In this document: piece by piece, positions 51,065 to 60,160 of the stretch
How the letters are laid out: every line of letters begins with the position of its first letter
Position numbering within the stretch: the first letter of the stretch is position 1
Assembly: GCA_963848475.1 (NCBI GenBank)
Contig: CAWKDW010000007.1
Span: 91,826-155,825, forward strand
Source of the DNA: Solirubrobacter sp963848475
Lineage (GTDB): Bacteria; Actinomycetota; Thermoleophilia; Solirubrobacterales; Solirubrobacteraceae
Length of the DNA stretch: 64,000 nt
Direction of reading: 5' to 3'
Made by a program: the position numbers and the translations under genes
The notes under the pieces: generated by a model
Seen by the model: the letters and a program-made list of their open reading frames with translations, nothing else
Databases searched by the model: none
Told to the model about the DNA's origin: nothing

Positions 51065-53413
51065 CTAGGGGGCCGTCGTCGAGAGGGTGTACGTCAGCGT
51101 CTTGGAATAGCCGCCGGTGCGCAGCGCATCGGTGGCGGCCACGGGCTGCTTGAACGCGACGGGGACGACCTCGTTGCTGGCCGGGGCCGACCACGCGCGC
51201 AGCGGCGTCGGGCTCGCCGGGCCGCCGACCGGCAGGCCACCGGCCTGCAGCGTCTGCGGCAGCGAGATCGTGCCGTTGACGAGATGCCCGGTCGCCAGCG
51301 GGCTCGGATCGGCGACGGTCAGCAGCGCGTCGCCGCCCGTGGAGATGACGTTCGCCGTCGTGCCGGTGAGGTAGTCCTTCGCGACGCCCGGCAGGAACGT
51401 CCCGAAGCTCGGTGACGCGCCGAGCGTGAGCGAGAGCGTCGCCGACACGGTCGCGCCGACGCCGCCGTCCTGGAGCAGGTGGACCGGGGCGTTGGTGATC
51501 TTGAAGACGTCGTCGGGGACGTCGATCTCGGTGTTGTCCTCGATGATCTGGGCGAGCGAGCGGCGTGCGCTGATGCCGTAGTCGTGCTCGATCAGCGCCA
51601 CCGCCGGGTCGCCGGCGTAGTAGAAGCGGTCGCCGTCGCGCAGCGCCTGGAACTGCTGCTTCCAGATCGCGAGCTGGAGCTCGCCGAACTCGGTGCCCGG
51701 AACGTGCTTCTCGGAGACCATGCCGATGAACGCGTCGACCGCGCCGACGTCTCCGTAGATCGCGCGCAGCCGTGCGGCGAGCGTCGTCCGCCGCACGCCG
51801 CTGACGGCGGTCGCGTTGGCCAGCGGGCTGTCGAGCGCGATCGTCTGGCCGGTGAGGTCGCGCAGCGCGACGAGGTCGAGGATGTTCGGATCGTCGATCG
51901 GCTTCACCGGGTCGATCAGCGGATCGTCGGGGAACTGGTCGGTGTTCTCGCCGGTGATCGCGGTGAAGGAGGGGTTCGGTGCGAGTCCGTACGCCTGCCG
52001 CAGACGGTTGTAGGAGGGCATGCCGTGGTCGCGGCCGCGCTCGATGTCGATCGCGCCGAGGTCGACGACGCCGCTGTAGCAATCGGGCAGGGACAGGCCG
52101 TCGAGACAGGCGGCGGGGTTCGGGATTCCCGGCCGCGGGACCTGGAAGAGCACGCTGCGCAGCTGGTTGTCGATCATCTCGTCATTGCGGTACTCGGACT
52201 CCGCGCTGAGTGCGCTCAGCACCGGTCCGACACCGACGCGCGACAGCAGGTCCGGGTTGCCGAACGCGAGGTTGAGCGGGATCGCGAGCTCGGTGACGTC
52301 ATCGTCCTCGTCGACCTCGATGCCCTCGTCCTCGAACGCTTCCAGCTCGGCCTCCGTGTACGTCCCGGCGGGCGCGAAGGGCTCGATCTCACCGTGGATC
52401 ATGCTGTGCGCGCGGTAGCCGACGACCGCGAACTCGTTGCTCAGCGTCGGGTTGACGGCCGTGTCGTAGCCGCGATAGGCGGGCAGTCGCACACCCAGCG
52501 ACGGCAGGAACTCGCTGTAGGTGATGTGTTGCTGCTCGGCGCTGACGATCCGGCGGGCGATCTGGAACTTCAGGTCCTGTGAGAGGCCGATGGGGAGCGC
52601 GTCGACGATCCGGTTGTGCTCGCGCGCGAACAGCGTCTGCGTGGCGGTCAGGGCGATGTTCTCGTTCGCGCGCAGGTCACCGGCGACCATCGCCTTCTGC
52701 GGGGTCGCGACCAGGCCGCCCATCAGCTCCATCGCGGGCGCGGTCGCGGCGTCGCCGCGGCTCGAGCGGCGCGGGAGCAGGCCGCCCGCGTCCAGCAGCA
52801 GCTTCGCCCCGTTGTCGCTGAGGTCGCCGTTGACCGGGCCTTCGCGCAGCCACTCCAGCCGCTGGTCGGTCCCGCCGTAGACGGCCCAGCCGTCGATCAG
52901 GCTCGAGACGGTGTTGAGCTGCTCGCGCGGCACGCCCGCGATCCCGGTCCCAGGGGCGGCCGGCGAGCGTGTGAAGTCGATCGCGCCGAAGTCGTTGCGG
53001 AAGTCTTCGAGCGCGTCGAACGCGTCGAAGACGATCGGCGCGCGCTCGCCACCGTCTTCGCGCAACCCGATCGTGTGGTCCATCAACTGGCCCCAGACGA
53101 AGCCCCACTGGGTGACCCCGTTCTCGGAGAACAGGTTCTGCGAATAGTCGGCGAAGATCCGGTTGCTGAGGTAGCGCGCGGACGGCCCGGGGGCCGGCGC
53201 GCCGATGCCGTCGGCGTAGACGGCCGGCGTGAGCCGCAAGTACTGCGTGCCGACCCGGCCCCAGTCGGGATGAGCGACGTTGTTGCCCGCGCCGTCAAGG
53301 GCGCGAGCGCCGATCGCGGCCGCGACATCGTCGGCCCCCGCCGCGGCTGCGCGGCTCGGTCCGACCATGACGACGACGGCGGCGATCATCGCCGCGAACC
53401 CAGCTGCGCGCAT
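51065..53413 (-). CDS. Secreted animal-type haem peroxidase with shared C-terminal domain
   Basis: 782 residues. Signal peptide 1-25. Peroxidase motifs: WGQLMDHTIGL with distal His113 and Ca-ligand Asp112, LFAREHNRIVDAL (262-273), GYRAHSMIHGEI with proximal His336, and IDIERGRDHGMPSYNRLRQA (455-474). It is therefore a full cyclooxygenase-peroxidase-superfamily enzyme likely to use haem and hydrogen peroxide outside the cell. The last about 133 residues (coded by 51065-51466) are not part of that family; they match the C-termini of the proteins at 37274 and 60320. ATG 53413 has GGGGGG nine bases upstream. Confidence 0.92.
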   Translation of the reverse strand: MRAAGFAAMIAAVVVMVGPSRAAAAGADDVAAAIGARALDGAGNNVAHPDWGRVGTQYLRLTPAVYADGIGAPAPGPSARYLSNRIFADYSQNLFSENGVTQWGFVWGQLMDHTIGLREDGGERAPIVFDAFDALEDFRNDFGAIDFTRSPAAPGTGIAGVPREQLNTVSSLIDGWAVYGGTDQRLEWLREGPVNGDLSDNGAKLLLDAGGLLPRRSSRGDAATAPAMELMGGLVATPQKAMVAGDLRANENIALTATQTLFAREHNRIVDALPIGLSQDLKFQIARRIVSAEQQHITYSEFLPSLGVRLPAYRGYDTAVNPTLSNEFAVVGYRAHSMIHGEIEPFAPAGTYTEAELEAFEDEGIEVDEDDDVTELAIPLNLAFGNPDLLSRVGVGPVLSALSAESEYRNDEMIDNQLRSVLFQVPRPGIPNPAACLDGLSLPDCYSGVVDLGAIDIERGRDHGMPSYNRLRQAYGLAPNPSFTAITGENTDQFPDDPLIDPVKPIDDPNILDLVALRDLTGQTIALDSPLANATAVSGVRRTTLAARLRAIYGDVGAVDAFIGMVSEKHVPGTEFGELQLAIWKQQFQALRDGDRFYYAGDPAVALIEHDYGISARRSLAQIIEDNTEIDVPDDVFKITNAPVHLLQDGGVGATVSATLSLTLGASPSFGTFLPGVAKDYLTGTTANVISTGGDALLTVADPSPLATGHLVNGTISLPQTLQAGGLPVGGPASPTPLRAWSAPASNEVVPVAFKQPVAATDALRTGGYSKTLTYTLSTTAP

Positions 53414-53492
53414 TGCGCTATTCCCCCCTTGTGACCCGGACCTACCTCGGTGCGAATAGTGACACGAATCAGCACCCGCGGGTGGCCGTTTC

Positions 53493-53700
53493 TTACGCAG
53501 CGCTTATGTGGCTGAGCGCGATCGTCCGCGCCATCTCGTTGCGCACGATCGAGAGGCCCTCGTCGACGCCCATCCCGGGCTTGGCGAGCAGCTGGTCGGC
53601 GCCGGTCGCGAGCGCGAGATGCACGCAGACCGGCGCCGGCGAGGATCGCGGCCTGGTCGTCGAAGAAGTAGGCGGCGCTGCCGGGGACGGCGATATGCAC
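53493..53700 (-). CDS. Small unrecognised protein, probably frameshifted
   Basis: From GTG 53700 the frame reads MHIAVPGSAAYFFDDQAAIL, then shifts; the next frame continues VHLALATGADQLLAKPGMGV and DEGLSIVRNEMARTIALSHI to a stop at 53493. The two parts join near 53633. Divergent from the collapsed CoA-transferase gene, 25 bases away. No family recognised; either a small real protein or a remnant. Confidence 0.4.
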
Positions 53701-53725
53701 GCGCCAAGTGGTAACACCGGGGGCG

Positions 53726-54154
53726 ATGACCGCCGTCCCGCCGCTCGCCGACGTCCGCGTCCTCGCCGTCGAGCAGTTCGGCGCCGGGCCGTGGGCGACG
53801 ATGCAGCTCGCCGATCTCGGCGCCGACGTATAAATCGAGGACCCCGTTCCCTGCCCCCCCCCCTCCTCGTGGCTGCGCGTGCTCGGCGCCGCCGGCGTTC
53901 CGGTCGGGCCGGTCAACGACCTCCCGGCCGCGTTCGCCGATCCCCAGGCCGCCGCGCGCGGATCGATCGTCGAGGTCGAGCATCCGCGGCTCGGGACGGT
54001 TCGCCACATCGCGTCGCCGCTGCGGCTGGACGGAGAGGCGCCGCCGATTCGCAGCGCCCCGGCGCGCGGCGAGCACACGCGCGAGGTGCTGCGCGACGTC
54101 TGCGGCTACTCCGACGAGCGGGTCGAGGCGCTCAGGCGGTCCGGAGCCGTGTGA
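53726..54154 (+). pseudogene. CaiB/BaiF family III CoA-transferase, internally deleted
   Basis: Begins MTAVPPLADVRVLAVEQFGA and GPWATMQLADLGADV, the normal N-terminus of class-III CoA-transferases. It then hits TAA at 53831, where GTATAAATC stands in place of an expected GTCATCAAGATC (three bases missing in nine). A run of 10 C (53854-53863) follows, and the frame resumes with SSWLRVLGAAGVPVGPVNDL, a family C-terminal segment. About 250-300 codons are absent. Read as a deletion, or an assembly join; the termini alone are not an enzyme. Confidence 0.75.
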
Positions 54155-54977
54155 GCGTCGCGGCCATCACCGCGTCCTCCCACGACATGCCGGTGCTCTT
54201 GAACAGGCGTGGACCACCGGGGATCGCCGCGCCGTTGATCAGCTCCGCGAGCGTGACCAGCGCGTCCTGGTCGAGGGCGCCGGATTCGATCGCCGTGATC
54301 ACGTCGCCGGCCTCGCGCAGTGCTGAGACGCGGGACTCGACGACGGTCGTCGCGCGGTGTGCGAGCGCGTCGTCGGTCTCCCGCGCGTCGGGATCGTGGG
54401 TGCCGATCGCGACGACGGTCGCGTGGTCGGCGACCAGGGTGCCGTCGAACAGCGGAGTGCTCGCGGTGGTGGCGCAGACGATGATGTCGGCGGCCGCGAC
54501 GAGCTCGTCGGCGCCGGTGTGATCGCGGCCGAGCAGGTCGACGTGCTCGATCGGTCGGATCGCGCTGATCGCCTCGACGTGCGCGTGCGCCTGCGGGCCG
54601 CGGCCGAAGATCAGCAGGCGCGAGGCACCCTCGCGCGCGAGGTGACGGACCGCCAGTGCGGAGACCGCCGAGGTGCGCACGTTGGTGAGCGCGATCCCGT
54701 CGATCAGCGCGGCGGGCGCGAGCGTCGTGCCGTCGAAGACCACGACGACGCCCTGGACACGAGGATCGCCGCCGATCGTCACGAGCTTGACGGCGACGTG
54801 CCCGCTGACCTCCGAGGGCATCAGCAGCAACTCGCCGTGCTCAAGGCCGACGAAGCGCCGCGCCGGGTCGTTCTCAGGATCGAGGCCGTCGGCGAGCGCG
54901 GCCTCGAGCGCGTCGATCGCGACGACCGGGGTCAGGTGGCGCTCGACGTCCGCGGCGGAGAGGTAGGGAAGGTCCAT
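54132..54977 (-). CDS. Ornithine cyclodeaminase/mu-crystallin family protein
   Basis: 281 residues. VAVKLVTIGGDPRVQGVVVV places the substrate-contact Lys64, and the NAD(P) motif is LLIFGRGPQAHAHVEAISAI near 121-140. Members reduce imines (ketimine reductase, alanine dehydrogenase-like, ornithine cyclodeaminase) using NAD(P)H. It is shorter than the usual 320 residues, mostly by a compact C-terminus. Its end overlaps the CoA-transferase remnant by 23 bases. The substrate is not predictable. Confidence 0.87.
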   Translation of the reverse strand: MDLPYLSAADVERHLTPVVAIDALEAALADGLDPENDPARRFVGLEHGELLLMPSEVSGHVAVKLVTIGGDPRVQGVVVVFDGTTLAPAALIDGIALTNVRTSAVSALAVRHLAREGASRLLIFGRGPQAHAHVEAISAIRPIEHVDLLGRDHTGADELVAAADIIVCATTASTPLFDGTLVADHATVVAIGTHDPDARETDDALAHRATTVVESRVSALREAGDVITAIESGALDQDALVTLAELINGAAIPGGPRLFKSTGMSWEDAVMAATLTRLRTA

Positions 54978-55021
54978 GTGCGCCTAACTCTGGCGCACAG
55001 AGCCCAACCTCCTGGTGGGTT

Positions 55022-55222
55022 CTAGCCGCGGCGGCGCGGCTCGCCGGGAGTGCCCACGCGCCGGTTGCTCGGCGTGTCCGTCCGCTTGGACGATGCGGCA
55101 CGCCGTTCGGCGGCCTCCTGCTTGAGACGATCCTGGGTGGCGGCGAATTCGATGCTGCGCTCTGCCGGCGAGGCGGAACGAGGTCGTGATTGCCCGCGGG
55201 GCGGGTCTTGGGGCGGCGTCAT
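55022..55222 (-). CDS. Small basic hypothetical protein
   Basis: 66 residues, Arg/Pro/Ser-rich (PRGQSRPRSASPAERSIEFA, then QDRLKQEAAERRAASSKRTD). Probably disordered. The stop is 45 bases upstream of the cyclodeaminase start, on the same strand. No ribosome-binding site is clear. Weak call. Confidence 0.3.
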   Translation of the reverse strand: MTPPQDPPRGQSRPRSASPAERSIEFAATQDRLKQEAAERRAASSKRTDTPSNRRVGTPGEPRRRG

Positions 55223-55312
55223 CGCGGACGTCCTCGCTGCTCCTTCGAAGGTCGTATCGTGCGCGAGGGAGAAGGAACGAAAGACCCCCGCGCACGAGCT
55301 GCTCCCTGGAGG

Positions 55313-55543
55313 CTACACGGCGCCCCGGCGTTCCAGGGCATTTGCGTCGCTCAGCGACGCCTCACCCAACCGGCGGGACGCGACCCTCACGCGCGAGGTG
55401 TAGCGGGTACGGCCACGTGCCGCGAGCGTGTCGCGCTCGGCGGCCAATCCGGCCGCGGTGCTGACCGAGGCCCCCGCGACGCGCGCGGTGGCGAGTCGCC
55501 GTTCGGGCGAGTTCGTGTGCTGCTGGTGGTTGGAGCGACTCAT
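55313..55543 (-). CDS. Small basic hypothetical protein with a strong ribosome-binding site
   Basis: 76 residues from ATG 55543. GGAGGA lies eight bases upstream, which selects this start over the longer upstream frame. The sequence is Arg/Ala/Ser-rich (RLATARVAGASVSTAAGLAA, then ERDTLAARGRTRYTSRVRVA). No TM or signal. Function unknown; possibly a DNA- or RNA-binding or disordered protein. Confidence 0.5.
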   Translation of the reverse strand: MSRSNHQQHTNSPERRLATARVAGASVSTAAGLAAERDTLAARGRTRYTSRVRVASRRLGEASLSDANALERRGAV

Positions 55544-55744
55544 TGAAGTCGTCCTCCGATCAAATTGGAATTGCTGACGGGCCGCGGTGCTCGGGCAGCG
55601 TGCGAAGGCATCGACTGCAGGCACTGACGCGGCGGGATCGGGCGGGAGCCCGACGATTCGTTCTCGAGGATACCGCGATCGACCTCGTGGATGAACACCT
55701 GGACGTGCTCCGGCGGGACGCCGTGAGCCTCGACGAACCCGACG

Positions 55745-56353
55745 CTAGTGTCGGCGCGGGGGGAAGAGGAACGTCCGGTGGGGTGGGATGTAGCCGCCGA
55801 CCTCCAGGACGATCTGGGCGCCGTCGCGGAGCTCGATCGCCGCCGGGTCGCCCTCGACGCGGCGGCCGGCGACGTACGCGGTGACCGGACCGCGGAAGGA
55901 GGCCATCCGGCGCGGGCCGAGCGGTTCGCCCCAGATCTCGAAGAGGTCGCCGAGGGTCAGGTCGGTGCGGTCGAAGTCGATCACGCCCGCCGGGTCCAGG
56001 GTGCGGGTGTCGGCGCGGCAGGCGGCGCCGGTGATGCGGCTGCTGTGGGAGTGCCGCAGCGGCGGGCCGAGGCCGATGCCGGCGGGGATCACGACGGCGT
56101 GGCGGCGGCCGAAGAGTTCGAGGTGGGCGCGGAAGCGGCCCTGCGGCGACCCGGCGGTGCAGCCCTTCGCGGGCGGGCGGACGGGAGGAACGAACTCGGC
56201 CCCGCGGCCGATCGGCGTGGGCAGCAAACCCTCCTGCTGGGCGACCCTGGGGTCGATGGCGGCGCTGACCGGGGCGGGTGCGGGCGTGTCCGTGCCGCAC
56301 CCTGGACAAACGATGAGGGCAAGCAGGAGAAGCGTGGTCCGGACGGCGAGCAC
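55745..56353 (-). CDS. Putative lipoprotein, unknown function
   Basis: 202 residues from GTG 56353. The signal peptide ends with lipobox LIVCPGC (Cys19), so it should be lipid-anchored. The mature part has HLELFGRRHAVVIPAGIGLG, then PPLRHSHSSRI, and a C-terminal TLGDLFEIWGEPLGPRRMAS; His-rich short patches suggest metal or glycan contact. The start codon is only 18 bases from the divergent lipoprotein gene at 56372, so the two share a control region. It resembles secreted actinobacterial proteins of unknown role. Confidence 0.72.
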   Translation of the reverse strand: MLAVRTTLLLLALIVCPGCGTDTPAPAPVSAAIDPRVAQQEGLLPTPIGRGAEFVPPVRPPAKGCTAGSPQGRFRAHLELFGRRHAVVIPAGIGLGPPLRHSHSSRITGAACRADTRTLDPAGVIDFDRTDLTLGDLFEIWGEPLGPRRMASFRGPVTAYVAGRRVEGDPAAIELRDGAQIVLEVGGYIPPHRTFLFPPRRH

Positions 56354-56371
56354 CGGGCTATTGTTGCTGTG

Positions 56372-57232
56372 ATGGGGTCATGGTCGAAGCGGCTTGCCGC
56401 GGTGGCGGTCGCTGCTGCCACGGTGCTCGCGGGGTGTGGTGGTGGCGAGTCCGCCGCGCCGCTGTTGCCCGCGGCCGCGCCGGCGCGCTCGTTCGGCCTC
56501 GCCGGCTTCCAGCCCGCGGAGACCGCGTCGACCGGCAAGAAGACCGACGTGTCGTTCGAGATCCAGAAGCCGGACGGTAAGGCGCTCACCGCCTACGCCC
56601 AAGGTAACGGGCCGCATACCGGCGTGCACGTGCTGTTCGTGCGCGACGACCTGTCGACGATCATCCACCGCCACCCGCCGATCGAGGCCGACGGCACGAT
56701 CGACGACCAGCTGACCTTCAAGGACCCGGGCCGCTACCGGGTCGTCGTCGATGCCTACCCGACGACCACGGGCTCGCTGAAGAACTTCCAGCTGTTCCGC
56801 TGGCTCGACGTCGCGGGCACGGCGAAGTCGACGCCGCTGCCGCCGTTCAAGGCGAGCCAGGTCGTCGACGGCTACACGGTCACGATGCAGAGCGAGCCGC
56901 ATCTGAAGGCGGTCGAGGCCGCGCTGCTGAAGGTCACGGTGGCCGACCCGAAGGGCAAGCCGGCCGAGTTCACGCCGTACTACGGCGCGCTGGCGCACGC
57001 GATCTTCTTCCGCGAAGGCTCGCTGGACTACTTCCACACGCACGTCTGCGCCCCCGGCGCCCAGGGCTGCACGAGCACGCTCGGCGGCGCCCAGGTCACC
57101 GGCACGTCGAGCACCCCCGGCGACCTGGAGATCGGCGTCCTGCTGCCGGTCGCGGGCACGTGGCGGCTATTCATCCAGACCAAGGTGGACGGGCGCGTGC
57201 TGACCGCCCCGTTCACCCTCGTCGTGACCTGA
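56372..57232 (+). CDS. Putative lipoprotein heading a copper/periplasmic operon
   Basis: 286 residues. Lipobox VLAGCGG (Cys22). The mature part has two repeats of an Ig/cupredoxin-like pattern: VSFEIQKPDGKALTAYAQGN, then HTGVHVLFVRDDLSTIIHRH; later TPYYGALAHAIFFREGSLDY and FHTHVCAPGAQGC. His-rich loops (HRHPP, HTHVC) suggest metal binding. The next gene starts one base after its stop, and the CopC/CopD genes follow, so a role in copper or redox handling is inferred. Confidence 0.8.
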   Translation: MGSWSKRLAAVAVAAATVLAGCGGGESAAPLLPAAAPARSFGLAGFQPAETASTGKKTDVSFEIQKPDGKALTAYAQGNGPHTGVHVLFVRDDLSTIIHRHPPIEADGTIDDQLTFKDPGRYRVVVDAYPTTTGSLKNFQLFRWLDVAGTAKSTPLPPFKASQVVDGYTVTMQSEPHLKAVEAALLKVTVADPKGKPAEFTPYYGALAHAIFFREGSLDYFHTHVCAPGAQGCTSTLGGAQVTGTSSTPGDLEIGVLLPVAGTWRLFIQTKVDGRVLTAPFTLVVT

Positions 57233-57233
57233 G

Positions 57234-57842
57234 ATGCGCACCGCGGCCGCCGTCGCGCTGATCGTGCTGACGGGTCGCGCGCTGGCGTACGCGCTGATCG
57301 ACGACCCGCTGGAACTCGGTCAGGCCGCCGGCGGGCCGCGACTGCCGTTCGTGATCCTCGCGTCCGCCGCGCTGGCGCTCGCGATCAGCAGCGCCGTGCT
57401 CTGGCTGGCGGCGCTCGGCGTCAACGAGCGGCGGTTGCTCGAGCGACGGAAGCTCACGGCGCCCAGACCGCGTCTGCAACCGATCAGGCTGCTGCCCCGC
57501 GCGGCCGCCTGGTTCGCGCTCAGCGCGCTCGCCTTCACGCTGCTGGAGTCGACGCTGCATTGGCACGCCGGGCTCGGCTGGCACGGATTCGACTGCCTGC
57601 TCGGGCCGGTCCATCGTGACGCGCTGCCGATCCTCGCCGCGCTGGCCACCGTCGCCGCCGCGCTCGTGGCGGCGCTCGATCACGTGCTCGCCTGGATGCG
57701 CCGCACGATCGTCGCGCTGCGCGCCGCCAGGCGCTCGGCCTCGCGTGCGCCGCTGCCGGCGCCGCCGCGCCGCAGCACCCCGGCCGGCCGGCCGCGCCGC
57801 CGGCCGCTCGGCGCCCGCGGGCCGCCGCTCGTCGCTGCCTGA
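57234..57842 (+). CDS. Membrane protein in the copper operon, unknown
   Basis: 202 residues. TM helices near 3-22, 40-62, 88-108 and 130-150. A basic Arg/Pro tail (APLPAPPRRSTPAGRPRRRP) follows, probably cytosolic. It starts one base after the preceding stop. No family is recognised. A transporter or sensor partner is possible. Confidence 0.72.
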   Translation: MRTAAAVALIVLTGRALAYALIDDPLELGQAAGGPRLPFVILASAALALAISSAVLWLAALGVNERRLLERRKLTAPRPRLQPIRLLPRAAAWFALSALAFTLLESTLHWHAGLGWHGFDCLLGPVHRDALPILAALATVAAALVAALDHVLAWMRRTIVALRAARRSASRAPLPAPPRRSTPAGRPRRRPLGARGPPLVAA

Positions 57843-57882
57843 AGCGCACGACGAACCCCGCACCCCGAAAGGACCATCCGAC

Positions 57883-58475
57883 TTGACCAGGCCGCTCGCG
57901 CGCGGCCGGTGGCTGGCGCTTCTGCCCGTCGCCGCCCTCCTCGCGTTCACCGACAGCGCGTTCGCCCACGCGAACCTCAGCCCACCGACCGTGCTCGCGC
58001 AGACGAGCCAGATCTTCACGCTCGCCGTCCCGACGGAGAAGGAGGGCGTCACGACCACGCAGATCGAGCTGACCCCGCCCGCCGGGTTCACCATCGACTC
58101 CTTCGTGGCCGCGCCCGGCTGGAAGCGCACCACCGATCAGAGCGGCTCGGGCGAGGACGTGGCGATCCGCAAGGCGACCTGGACGGGTGGCAGCGTCCCG
58201 ACCGGCGAGGCCGCGACCCTGCAGTTCGTGGGTGAAGTCGGCGCCGCCAAGGACTACGCCTTCAAGGTCCGCCAGACCTACTCCGACGGCACGGTCGTCG
58301 ACTGGAGCGGCGCCGCGGGCTCGGACACGCCGGCCCCGACGATCGAGGCCAAGAGCTCGCTCGGCGGAGGCGGCAGCTCGACGCTGGCCGTCATCGCGTT
58401 CGTGATCGCGACGCTCGCGCTCGTCGGCGCGGCGATCGCGCTGCTCCTGCAGGCCGGGGGAGAGAGCTGGCGTGA
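57883..58475 (+). CDS. ycnI: YcnI-type (DUF1775) copper-operon protein, frameshifted near its 3' end
   Basis: About 197 residues from TTG 57883, chosen by AAAGGA (57868-57873) ten bases upstream and by the signal peptide (LALLPVAALLAFTDSAFAHA) leading to mature His at the start (AHANLSPP, the N-terminal His of YcnI copper sites). VPTEKEGVTTTQIELTPPAG, WTGGSVPTGEAATLQFVGEV and a C-terminal TM (ALVGAAIALLLQ) match DUF1775. The frame stays open by chance for another 590 codons; adding one G in GGGGG (58456-58460) gives a stop TGA at 58473-58475 that overlaps the CopC start (GTGA). Likely binds Cu(II) with its N-terminal His. Confidence 0.85.
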
Positions 58476-60160
58476 GACGGCGGGCGGTCGCCCTCCTCGT
58501 CGTCGTGGCGAGCCTGGTGCTACCGGCGACGGCCTGGGGCCACGCGGCGCTCGTGCGCACCGTCCCGTCGGCCTCGGGCATCGTCAACGGCTCGCCGCCC
58601 GAGGTCGTCCTGACCTTCAGCGAGCCGGTCGAGCCGCGCTTCGCCGCGGTCTCGATCAGCGACGCGGCCGGCGACCAGGTGACCTCGGGCCCGCCGCGGC
58701 GCAAGGAGGGCGACCCGACGTCGATCGTCGTCGGGCTCAAACCGCTGCAAGAGGGCTGGTACCTCGTCTACTGGCGTGTGATCTCGGTCGACGGCCACCC
58801 GGTCCGCGGCGCCTTCACCTTCGCCGTCGGGCCCAACGCGGGTCCCGCACCGCAGTTCCAGGTGCCCTCGATCTCCGAGACGGCGGCGACGCCACGGCTC
58901 GTCACGGCGCGCTGGATCGTCCTGCTCGCGGCGATGGCGGCGATCGGGCTCTTCGTGCTGCGGATGCTGATCGCGCGCCCGGTCGGTCACAGCCTGCGCG
59001 GCGTGTCGATCGCCTTCGCGATCGCGATCGTCAGCGCGCTGCTCGCCGCGCCCGTCTACCTGCTGCTCTCGACCGCCCAGTTCTCGCTGCGCTCCCCCTT
59101 CGACGTCGGCGCGCTCGCGCCGCTGCTCGACGTCTCGGCCTTCGGGCGCGGCTATCTGGACCTCGAGCTGTGCCTCGCCCTGTTCGCCGTGGCGGGCGCG
59201 ATCGCGATCGCGATCGATCGTCCCGAGCGCGCGCGGCGCTCGATCGCCGAGCTGCTGGCGACCACCGGCGCGCTGCTCGCCGCCGCCGCCGTGATGCTCG
59301 TGCCCGGGGTGGCCGGCCACGCCGGCCAGACGTCGCCGCGCGGCGTCGCGATCGGGCTCGACTGGCTGCACCTGGTGGCCGGCGCGGTCTGGATCGGCGG
59401 CCTGCTCGGCCTGCTGGTGCTCTGGCGCAGCCTGCCCGCGACGCGGCGCATCGCCGGCCTGACGGTCGCGGTGCCGCGCTTCTCGAACGTGGCCATCGGC
59501 GCGGTCCTGGCACTGATCGCGACCGGGATCGGCGCGTCGATCCTGCAGCTGCCGACGCTGGCCTCGCTGTGGGAGACGGGCTACGGACAGGCGCTCCTGG
59601 CCAAGCTCGCGCTACTGAGCGTGGCCGTGCTGCTGGCGGCCGTGAACCTCCTGCGCACGCGCCCGCGGCTGCTCGCCGGCCGTGCCGACGCGGCGGGGCT
59701 GCTGCGCCGGCTCGTCGGTGCCGAGGCGGTCGTCGTCGCCGGCGCGGTGTTCGCCGCCGCCGTGCTCACCAGCCTCGCGCCGCCCGCGAAGGCCGTTGCC
59801 GACCTCGGCAAGCCGTCCGCGCGTGTCGGACCAGGCCCGGTGGGCACGACCGTCGAGAAGGCCGGCTACACCGTCGAGTTGGGCGTCGACCCCAACCGGG
59901 CGGCGGTGCCGAACCGCTTCCAGGTGCGGATCAGCCAGGACGGCGAGCCCGTGACCGGCGCCGTCGTCACCGCCGGCTTCGCCATGCTGGACATGGAGAT
60001 GGGGACCCAGGCCTACAAGCTGCCCGAGGCCGATCCGGGTGTCTACGAGCGCGAGGCACCCGCGCTCGTGATGGTCGGCCACTGGGGCCTGACGATCGAT
60101 GTGGAGCCGCCCGGCGGCGCTCCATTCACGGTCACGATCCTCGACCAGGCCAACGGATGA
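58472..60160 (+). CDS. CopC-CopD fusion protein with C-terminal FixH/YtkA-like domain
   Basis: 562 residues from GTG 58472. Signal 1-23; mature start HAALVRTVPSASG carries the CopC copper His, and WRVISVDGHPVRGAFTFAVG holds the second His of the site. Eight or nine TM helices follow (CopD part: GLDWLHLVAGAVWIGGLLGL with a conserved His, then VPGVAGHAGQTS). The last 100 residues, after a Pro/Gly linker, are an extracytoplasmic beta domain (VELGVDPNRAAVPNRFQVRI, MLDMEMGTQAYKLPEADPGV). Probable copper import or copper-binding system with YcnI. Overlaps the next gene (ATGA). Confidence 0.92.
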   Translation: MRRRAVALLVVVASLVLPATAWGHAALVRTVPSASGIVNGSPPEVVLTFSEPVEPRFAAVSISDAAGDQVTSGPPRRKEGDPTSIVVGLKPLQEGWYLVYWRVISVDGHPVRGAFTFAVGPNAGPAPQFQVPSISETAATPRLVTARWIVLLAAMAAIGLFVLRMLIARPVGHSLRGVSIAFAIAIVSALLAAPVYLLLSTAQFSLRSPFDVGALAPLLDVSAFGRGYLDLELCLALFAVAGAIAIAIDRPERARRSIAELLATTGALLAAAAVMLVPGVAGHAGQTSPRGVAIGLDWLHLVAGAVWIGGLLGLLVLWRSLPATRRIAGLTVAVPRFSNVAIGAVLALIATGIGASILQLPTLASLWETGYGQALLAKLALLSVAVLLAAVNLLRTRPRLLAGRADAAGLLRRLVGAEAVVVAGAVFAAAVLTSLAPPAKAVADLGKPSARVGPGPVGTTVEKAGYTVELGVDPNRAAVPNRFQVRISQDGEPVTGAVVTAGFAMLDMEMGTQAYKLPEADPGVYEREAPALVMVGHWGLTIDVEPPGGAPFTVTILDQANG

